Below are positions 15,480 through 20,402 of a stretch of DNA of 20,402 nt, one piece after another. Numbering within the stretch: the stretch's first letter is position 1; every line of letters begins with the position of its first letter. Source of the stretch: DATFKA01 sp042095835 (GTDB lineage: Bacteria > Bacteroidota > Bacteroidia > Chitinophagales > Saprospiraceae); NCBI GenBank assembly GCA_042095835.1, contig JBELML010000116.1, forward strand, positions 1 to 20,402, read 5' to 3'. Made by a program: the position numbers and the translations under genes. The notes under the pieces were generated by a model. It was given only the letters and a program-made list of their open reading frames with translations. It was not told the DNA's origin and searched no databases.

Positions 15480-16646
15480 CTAATCATTAAGCAATTTGAC
15501 CTCCATTCCATTCATTAAAGAATTCAAGCCAGCAGTAGCCACTAAGTCTCCTTCCTTCAATCCATTTACCAATTCGAAGCCTCCGGGTAATAAATTACCA
15601 ATCGTGATGATTTTCTTTTCGGCTGCGTACAAGTCATCACCTTTAGGCTGGAGGAGGTATACAAAATTACCTTGACTGTCTTTGCCAACGGCATCTACCG
15701 GAACAATGATGTCTGCTTGGGTAGCAGCACCCCTTTGGGGAAACAGAAAAGTCACATTGGCGGCCATACCGGGTCTAATTTCTTCCACTGATTTATCAAT
15801 TTCAACGATCACTGGATAGGTGGGTGAGTTGCCCGAAGCATAAGCCACCTGCTCCACCAAACCCTCAAAGGTTTGATCAGGAGAAACAGGTAAAGTGATG
15901 TTTACTTTTTGGCCTCTTTCTATTTTATTGATAAAAACTTCGGGTACCCCAACCTCTACTTCGGGCCGATCAATAGAGCTTACCGTTGCAACGACACTAC
16001 CACTACTCACCATTTCATTAGCTTCTACAAGTACATCCGTAATGACCCCAGTGATGGGGGACAGTAAGCGGGTGTAGCTGATCTGGTTATCAGCAGCTAG
16101 CAATTGCTGGTTGGCAGTACTAATTTGAGTATTGGCGGCCTCGACCTGAGATTGCGCAGCATCATATTGAGCTTGAGCAGCATCAAGTGAGGCTTTTGCC
16201 TGCTGGTATTCACTCAAGGCAACACTATTGTTTTCATACAATTTAGCCACCCTATCGTAGGTAGCTTGTGCATTGATAAGCTGTGCCTCGGCTGCATCTG
16301 CATTAGCTTGAGCACTCTGGGCATTGGCCACCGAACCTTCTTTTTGCGAAACAGCCTGACTCGTTTGGATATTGTAATCTACTGGATCAATAGTAGCGAT
16401 AAGTTGTCCTTTTTTTACGCGATCTCCTAATTTGACATTTACAGAACTCAAAGCACCAGCTACTTTAAAACTAAGGTTGGTTTCATTTTGAGCTTTGGCT
16501 ACACCTGAAAAGGTGTGAGTTTCTACTCCCGAGAAGGGTCCAATTTTTGAATATTGGATTGGCCGTATTCGTTTTACCTTCTCCTCAAGTTTTTCCTCAC
16601 AAGCGGTAAAAGAAAGTGCCACCAGCAATAGCATTAATAACCTCAT
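15480..16646 (-). CDS. RND efflux periplasmic adaptor lipoprotein (HlyD/MFP family)
   Basis: A 388-residue adaptor that bridges the inner-membrane pump and the TolC-type outer-membrane channel. A lipoprotein signal peptide ends in SFTAC with C16 as the lipidation site. The first lipoyl half is at about 55-92 (KVAGALSSVNVKLGDRVKKGQLIATIDP, in part). An alanine/glutamine-rich coiled-coil hairpin occupies about 97-190. The second lipoyl half is at about 192-225 (LLSPITGVITDV), followed by a beta-barrel and a membrane-proximal domain (ending LNSLMNGMEVKLL). Its ATG overlaps the stop of the upstream TolC-fusion gene (TAATG, one shared base at 16646), a sign of translational coupling. The hairpin is about 95 residues, typical for RND adaptors that contact a TolC tip. 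Confidence 0.94.
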   Translation of the reverse strand: MRLLMLLLVALSFTACEEKLEEKVKRIRPIQYSKIGPFSGVETHTFSGVAKAQNETNLSFKVAGALSSVNVKLGDRVKKGQLIATIDPVDYNIQTSQAVSQKEGSVANAQSAQANADAAEAQLINAQATYDRVAKLYENNSVALSEYQQAKASLDAAQAQYDAAQSQVEAANTQISTANQQLLAADNQISYTRLLSPITGVITDVLVEANEMVSSGSVVATVSSIDRPEVEVGVPEVFINKIERGQKVNITLPVSPDQTFEGLVEQVAYASGNSPTYPVIVEIDKSVEEIRPGMAANVTFLFPQRGAATQADIIVPVDAVGKDSQGNFVYLLQPKGDDLYAAEKKIITIGNLLPGGFELVNGLKEGDLVATAGLNSLMNGMEVKLLND

Positions 16647-18985
16647 TATTGTTTGGATTTAAAGTTTAGAAATCTTTGTAAAAATGATTCATTTTGTACT
16701 TCGGTACCAAAGATGCTATAATCGCCGATAGAGCGTTGTAAAGCAAAAAAGTCAATCATAAATTGATAAGCCGCATTGGTCGCATTGATCTGTGACCCCA
16801 ATAGCGCGTTTTGGGCATCTACCAATGTGATCACATCCACTTGACCTGATTTGTATAAATCTTGAACAATGGCAATATTGTTTGCTGCCGATGCTGCGGC
16901 ATTTCTAGTGAGCCGTATATTATTATAAGCAGCATTCACTACTTGCACATTTGCTCGAACCTGTAATTCCAAGAGGTTTCTAACATCCTTTTGCTGATCT
17001 TGCAGCTGATAAAAACCAACTTGGGTTTTTTCCTTCTGAAACTTCCTTGATCCGCCGGCAAAAATGGGAATGGACAAATTAAAAGCGGCGCTCCAGGCTG
17101 GATTGTTGTTGATCTCTACGCCAGGAATCGGTAGCGGCTCTCCTGGATTTACAATTTCAAGAGGGTACTCATAACTTCCACCAAATGCCAGTGTTGGCAG
17201 GTAAAAAGCCCGTTTATTAGACTTCAATAGGCGCTCTTGAGCAGCAATGGCCAGTTCAACTTGCTGTATTTCAGGTAGATTTTGCAAGGCTTCTGCCACC
17301 ATAAAATCTGCCAATTGATTCAAAAGATTTTGGTTCTGGATTAAGCCTGTAAAGCTTTTATCGAGCTCTTCTATAAATAGGTTGACATCCTCTTCGGAGG
17401 CATCAATGACAAATTCCTCATCAAGAGGACGATTTAGACTTTCATTCAATTGGTAGCCCACTGCCTTTAATTGAGCATTGGTGGTATTCAGCTCTGTTTT
17501 TGCCAGATCCAATTCTGTTTGCCAACGGTACACATCACTGGCGCCACTGTAGCCTACCTTTTGTTTATCGCTAGCGATGGTCAGGTTTTGGTTAATGGCC
17601 TTGACATTGTCGTTCTGCAATTCAGCTACGGACAAGACCTGCATATAGTTAAAATAGCGTTGGGCCACCTCCAAGATGACATCCAACTCCGATTGTTCCT
17701 GTACTTTTTGTTGACTTTCAAATAGCAACTTTTGAATGGCAATATTGGCGAGGGCAGGTTCTGATAAGATGAGTTGGGAAAAAGAAGCACCTGCCGTCCA
17801 ATTAAAGCTTCCTCTGGTACCAAAAGAGCTATTGACGGTATTTTCATCTAAGAAGAAACCCGTACTTTCTACTCCCAATTGTGGTAAATAATTACTCTTG
17901 GCTAGGTTGATGTCTTGGGCAATGATCTCGGTTTGCTTGCTTGCTATTTGATAGCCCAGGTTGTTTTGTATGCCTTCAACAATCACGGCTTTCAAGCTCA
18001 GTGTTCTTTCCGTATTGGGCCTGTTGATGTTGATGAGTAAGGCATCCTCTAGCAAGGTCCAGTCGGGATATAGCTCCGTTTTGTTGACGGTTTCCATATT
18101 GACAATCAGCTGTCTACGAAAAGTTACCATCTCAACAGGGAAATCTTTTGGATTTTTACCTTCTGCTATTTTTTCAACATTAAGAGCGATCCTTCTGGGA
18201 ATTTTCCGGAGATTATCACTAGAAGCAAAGGCCGCATAAGCGCCCAAAGCAAGTACGGGATCATCAAATAAGGTAAAAGAAGGCAAATGGCGTTGATTCA
18301 ATTTTTCTAGAAAAGCCTTAATTTGTTCTGGCGGATAATTGCGTAAAGGAGATAAAATGTATACTCCGCCCACTTCATCCGATAGCTGATCCAATACACT
18401 ACTCAATCCTCCTTCCAGCGGCAGCCATTCTAAGTTTTTTGAGCTTTCTGTGAAAAGATCTGTACCATTAATGCCAATCATCGCAAGACTAGAATTGGCT
18501 AAAGTCACGATTTTTTCACATCCACAAATTTCTTTTAACACATTAAGTCCTGCTTCAATATCAAAAGGAGAACTGAGGTAGGTAAAATTGGTAATACCGC
18601 TAGTTATTTGTTCTGCAGCCTTATTCTGTAACGGATTGTTGCTTAGCTGGATGGAAGCGATACTTGGTATTGGAAAGCTATTTTGCTTCGAAAGCAATTG
18701 ACTAGAAACAATACCTGCTCCAATCAAGACATTGGCTTCATTTTTGGTGTAAACATTCTGGATTTCCCGATTGATGGTATTGACATCGCTATCTGTATAA
18801 ACTTCCTCGAAGGTCAGTGCATATTGTGAAGCAAGCAAGGCGGTGATCTCAGATTTTATTTCTTCTTCAAAGAGATGATTCTCTTGCTGCGCTGCATCTG
18901 AAATAATAGCAACCCTAAAGGGTTTTTGAGTATAGACTTGACAGGATAGAAATAATAGAAATAGAATACCATGAATTTCTCTCAT
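16646..18985 (-). CDS. Periplasmic-binding-protein-like domain fused to TolC-family efflux channel
   Basis: With the start at 18985, a 779-residue exported protein; an in-frame ATG at 19060 would add 25 residues, but 18985 gives a clean signal peptide (ILFLLFLSCQVY, then TQ). Residues about 23-310 resemble an ABC-type solute-binding protein of the ABC_sub_bind kind: RVAIISD at the start, LIGAGIVSSQLL, ILSPLRNYPPEQIKAFLEKL, and the closing IAEGKNPKDFPVE...RRQLIVNMETVN, which matches that family's usual ending. Residues about 325-779 form a TolC/OEP channel: SLKAVIVEGIQNNLGYQIAS, LAKSNYLPQLGVESTGFF, two repeats of long coiled-coil helices, and the second-half NLSIPIFAGG and GQVDVITLVDAQNALL signatures. 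TolC proteins usually have about 420-480 residues, so about 300 extra precede the channel. It overlaps the adaptor gene by one base. The solute-binding half may sense or collect substrate at the channel's periplasmic side; this is inference. Confidence 0.88.
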   Translation of the reverse strand: MREIHGILFLLFLSCQVYTQKPFRVAIISDAAQQENHLFEEEIKSEITALLASQYALTFEEVYTDSDVNTINREIQNVYTKNEANVLIGAGIVSSQLLSKQNSFPIPSIASIQLSNNPLQNKAAEQITSGITNFTYLSSPFDIEAGLNVLKEICGCEKIVTLANSSLAMIGINGTDLFTESSKNLEWLPLEGGLSSVLDQLSDEVGGVYILSPLRNYPPEQIKAFLEKLNQRHLPSFTLFDDPVLALGAYAAFASSDNLRKIPRRIALNVEKIAEGKNPKDFPVEMVTFRRQLIVNMETVNKTELYPDWTLLEDALLININRPNTERTLSLKAVIVEGIQNNLGYQIASKQTEIIAQDINLAKSNYLPQLGVESTGFFLDENTVNSSFGTRGSFNWTAGASFSQLILSEPALANIAIQKLLFESQQKVQEQSELDVILEVAQRYFNYMQVLSVAELQNDNVKAINQNLTIASDKQKVGYSGASDVYRWQTELDLAKTELNTTNAQLKAVGYQLNESLNRPLDEEFVIDASEEDVNLFIEELDKSFTGLIQNQNLLNQLADFMVAEALQNLPEIQQVELAIAAQERLLKSNKRAFYLPTLAFGGSYEYPLEIVNPGEPLPIPGVEINNNPAWSAAFNLSIPIFAGGSRKFQKEKTQVGFYQLQDQQKDVRNLLELQVRANVQVVNAAYNNIRLTRNAAASAANNIAIVQDLYKSGQVDVITLVDAQNALLGSQINATNAAYQFMIDFFALQRSIGDYSIFGTEVQNESFLQRFLNFKSKQ

Positions 18986-19121
18986 AATTTTCCTTGACAT
19001 TAGGTCCTTAAGTGTAGAAATGAGCTTGATTTGAGGGCAATTAACTATGCCTTTTTCCATTCTAAAACCTTACTCATCATACCAGCCTTGGTCGCCAGTA
19101 AGAGTTGTTAATTGAATAATG

Positions 19122-19129
19122 CAAAGTTA
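19122..19129 (-). promoter_or_regulatory. Candidate -7 promoter element for the efflux operon
   Basis: On the minus strand TAACTTTG fits the Bacteroidota -7 consensus TAnnTTTG exactly. It lies in the gap between crp2 and the TolC-fusion gene. The -33 TTG is not at the ideal distance (nearest TTG 24 bp upstream, inside the palindrome at 19152-19167), which would suit an activator-dependent promoter. Transcription would begin near 19114-19118. Confidence 0.55.
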
Positions 19130-19151
19130 GAAGGAGTACGTCATAAAGTCC

Positions 19152-19167
19152 ATCAACAAATGTTGAT
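19152..19167. promoter_or_regulatory. Palindromic candidate operator upstream of the efflux operon
   Basis: ATCAACA-AA-TGTTGAT is a perfect palindrome with 7-bp arms around two bases (6-bp arms around a 4-base centre in the shared form). Its centre is about 42-45 bp upstream of the predicted transcription start, close to the -41.5 position of class II Crp-type activators. It shares the ATYAMC-N4-GKTRAT form with sites at 8257-8272 and 19846-19861. Confidence 0.55.
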
Positions 19168-19180
19168 AAATAGAGTAAGC

Positions 19181-19753
19181 CTATTTTTTATTTCTGATTC
19201 TGCTCAACTGGGTGGGAGTAATTCCGATCATAGAAGCAATGAAGCGAAGGGGCGTATTTTTGAGCAACTCAGGATTGTTTTCCAAAATAAATTTATACCG
19301 TTCTTTCGCAGTCCCTGTCATGAACAAAAAATACAGCTCTGCTTGCTTTTCAATATTTTCACCCATGTATTCTCTCAAAAGGCGATTTAAGGTTAGGTTG
19401 GTTTCTGCTAAGTCATTGATAGCTTCCCCAGCCGCAACGAGCATGCTGGTAGGCTCTAATGCTTTTATTGAAATGGGAGTTTTTGCTTTGGTGCGCAAGC
19501 AAAGAATATCTGTAACGAAGGCATCCTTTTGGGATATCCTGATGGTCATTTCTTTATCACCATGCTTGACAATATAGTGTTGCATACGGCCTTGCAGCAA
19601 GAAGCCCAATTTGCTGAAACTTTTGTCATGCCGCTTAAAATATTCTCCTTTTTGAAAATGCTCTAGCTCAAAAAGCGCAAGGATTTCTTTAATTTCTGCT
19701 TCCTTGGGATTCTTGAGCTGATTGCGAATATAGTATTCTAATTGTTCTTTCAC
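19181..19753 (-). CDS. Crp/Fnr-family transcriptional regulator (Crp2), GTG start
   Basis: A 190-residue Crp/Fnr-type regulator of normal Bacteroidota length. A cyclic-nucleotide-binding-like roll spans about 30-110 (FQKGEYFKRHDKSFSKLGFLLQGRMQHY, in parts), a long dimer helix about 112-145, and a helix-turn-helix about 165-188 (TPLRFIASMIGITPTQLSRIRNKK, in part). The canonical cAMP phosphate-binding cassette is absent, so the effector is unknown. The start codon is GTG: there is no in-frame ATG upstream before a TAA at 19765-19767, and the GTG gives the usual N-terminus (KEQLEYYI). It lies directly upstream of and co-directional with the efflux genes, separated by a gap holding a palindrome and a -7 element, so it is the natural candidate for their regulator. 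A further palindrome lies about 100 bp upstream of its own start. Confidence 0.9.
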   Translation of the reverse strand: MKEQLEYYIRNQLKNPKEAEIKEILALFELEHFQKGEYFKRHDKSFSKLGFLLQGRMQHYIVKHGDKEMTIRISQKDAFVTDILCLRTKAKTPISIKALEPTSMLVAAGEAINDLAETNLTLNRLLREYMGENIEKQAELYFLFMTGTAKERYKFILENNPELLKNTPLRFIASMIGITPTQLSRIRNKK

Positions 19754-19845
19754 GTGTTTAAAAATTTAGCAATTATTTGAAAATGAAGCAATTACAAAAT
19801 TTTAAAAAATGTAACCGCTTCGCTTTCGCATAATCTTTTTTAATC

Positions 19846-19861
19846 ATCACCGTTTGGTGAT
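19846..19861. promoter_or_regulatory. Palindromic candidate operator upstream of crp2
   Basis: ATCACC-GTTT-GGTGAT: perfect 6-bp arms with a 4-base centre, the same geometry and similar half-site as the palindromes at 8257-8272 and 19152-19167. It sits about 100 bp upstream of the GTG start of crp2 and 3 bp from the 30-bp repeat. It could instead be a weak hairpin, since TTT follows on the plus strand, but there is no plus-strand gene to terminate. Confidence 0.4.
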
Positions 19862-19863
19862 TT

Positions 19864-19893
19864 TATGATTAAATAAGATCATGCTCATTTCAT
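19864..19893. repeat. 30-bp direct repeat, copy 2
   Basis: Identical to 12308-12337 over 30 bases, same orientation, 7556 bp away. On the minus strand it carries the same first 8 codons (MSMILFNH, from 19888) as the longer form of the barrel gene, but here the frame runs only to a TGA at 19847-19849 (13 codons). It therefore looks like a severed 5' end or a duplicated junction. Confidence 0.95.
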
Positions 19894-19960
19894 CTTGCTT
19901 ATTTACCACATAACGCATGGATGGTAAGTGCCATTTGGAATTTACAAACTAATATCCCAC

Positions 19961-20011
19961 CGATTCTCACTTTAGTTAAAAATAGGTAAAAAAGAGTCAA
20001 AGTGAGAATCG
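19961..20011. repeat. 13-bp perfect inverted repeat with 25-base loop
   Basis: Left arm CGATTCTCACTTT (19961-19973) pairs perfectly with AAAGTGAGAATCG (19999-20011). The A-rich 25-base loop includes AATAGGTAAAA. No T run follows on either side, so it is not a typical terminator. It lies 42 bp before the candidate -7 element of the downstream plus-strand gene, so it may be an operator or an RNA structure. Confidence 0.8.
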
Positions 20012-20030
20012 CTGATGAGAAAACAATATT

Positions 20031-20060
20031 TTCTTCTTAAGCTACATTTTCGTATTTTTG
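20031..20060 (+). promoter_or_regulatory. Candidate Bacteroidota promoter for the glycine-rich protein gene
   Basis: TATTTTTG at 20053-20060 matches TAnnTTTG exactly. A TTC at 20031-20033 is 19 bp upstream, one base from the usual -33 TTG. It would give a leader of about 130 bases before the ATG at 20197. Confidence 0.45.
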
Positions 20061-20196
20061 CCAATGCCTTAGCATTTCTTGCTATAAGAACACCTGATTT
20101 ATTTTCCCTTCTTGAATTAATCGCCTAGCCTTCTTTGAGCTCTATCTCCAGCGAGAAGAGTGCGCTATTTGTAAACAAAATAAACATCTACCAAAT

Positions 20197-20402
20197 ATGA
20201 AACTACAGTTATCACTTGTCCTTTCTTTTCTATTTTGCATAAGTGCATCATTTAGTCAGACCTGTATACCTGCCGGAATGGCTACTCCTGGTCAAGAGTG
20301 TACCTACGCTACAGCTGGTAGCTATACTTATACCATTCCTGTAGGTGTAGAAGCCATCAAGATCGAAGCCTGGGGTGGTGGTGCTAGTGGTGGTTTTGAT
20401 TC
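20197..20402 (+). CDS. Secreted glycine-rich-domain protein, N-terminal fragment (cut by window edge)
   Basis: An open frame begins at ATG 20197 and runs past the window end (68 full codons seen). A signal peptide is clear (LSLVLSFLFCISASF, then SQ). The mature start TCIPAG is followed by TYTIPVGVEAIKIEAWGGGASGG. The pattern of a Y.(I/V)P.GV..I.(I/V)EAWGGG stretch is typical of the glycine-rich domain at the start of large secreted adhesin-like proteins of Bacteroidota, which often end in a T9SS sorting domain; that end is outside the window. It is preceded by a plausible promoter and faces away from crp2. Length and final role cannot be seen. Confidence 0.75.
   Translation, partial: MKLQLSLVLSFLFCISASFSQTCIPAGMATPGQECTYATAGSYTYTIPVGVEAIKIEAWGGGASGGFD

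Larger units (their letters stand above)
19754..20196. other. 443-bp intergenic region between divergent genes
   Basis: No gene is seen. It separates crp2 (minus) from the glycine-rich protein gene (plus). It holds, in order: an AT-rich crp2 leader with no clear promoter (TAAATTTT at 19761-19768 on the minus strand is too close to the GTG), the palindrome at 19846-19861, the 30-bp repeat at 19864-19893, a long inverted repeat at 19961-20011, a small AGAAAA/TTTTCT hairpin at 20018-20034 and a candidate plus-strand promoter at 20031-20060. Confidence 0.7.

Noticed and set aside
19761..19768. Minus-strand TAAATTTT with TTG 20 bp upstream as a crp2 promoter
   Set aside because: It is one base off consensus and only 7 bases from the GTG start, which would leave no leader; too weak to call.
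1..20402. tRNA, rRNA, CRISPR arrays, transposase or integrase genes
   Set aside because: None was seen on reading both strands; the 30-bp repeat pair is too few and too far apart for a CRISPR array, and no recombinase accompanies it.

Overview
The window looks like a chromosomal segment of a member of the Bacteroidota, plausibly a Saprospiraceae/Lewinella-like marine lineage. Two large secreted proteins end in type IX secretion (T9SS) sorting domains. Several promoter-like sites fit the Bacteroidota -7 consensus TAnnTTTG. Both regulators are the short Crp/Fnr-like type common in the phylum, and the DNA is moderately AT-rich. The phylum is well supported; the family-level guess is inference.

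Layout. (1) 54-4319, plus strand: a secreted SBBP-type beta-propeller protein with a T9SS tail, then an exported M1-family (gluzincin) aminopeptidase. A strong bidirectional terminator lies at 4387-4420. (2) 4435-8194, minus strand: a 1016-residue secreted SMP-30/NHL-like propeller protein with a T9SS tail, preceded by a Crp/Fnr-type regulator (here Crp1). (3) 8302-11351, minus strand: a membrane-anchored sulfatase, a membrane-anchored DJ-1/PfpI protein and a small Spy/CpxP-like periplasmic protein. (4) 11577-19753, minus strand: an outer-membrane beta-barrel protein, an RND pump, its lipoprotein adaptor, an unusual periplasmic-binding-protein/TolC fusion, and a second Crp/Fnr-type regulator (Crp2, GTG start). 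(5) 19754-20402: a 443-bp intergenic region rich in palindromes, then the start of a plus-strand secreted glycine-rich protein cut by the window edge.

How the genes may work together. Crp2, the TolC fusion, adaptor and pump form a self-contained regulator-plus-tripartite-efflux unit. The TolC component carries an extra N-terminal solute-binding-like domain facing the periplasm, which could sense or capture substrate. Downstream on the same strand come a barrel protein and a Spy-like chaperone, then a DJ-1 protein and a sulfatase, which together suggest envelope-stress or detoxification functions.

The most notable non-coding structure is twofold. A perfect 30-bp direct repeat (12308-12337 and 19864-19893) brackets exactly the crp2-to-pump block. 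Three 16-bp palindromes of one form (ATYAMC-N4-GKTRAT) sit beside the two crp genes and upstream of the efflux genes, and are good candidates for Crp-type operators. No tRNA, rRNA, CRISPR array, transposase or integrase was seen.
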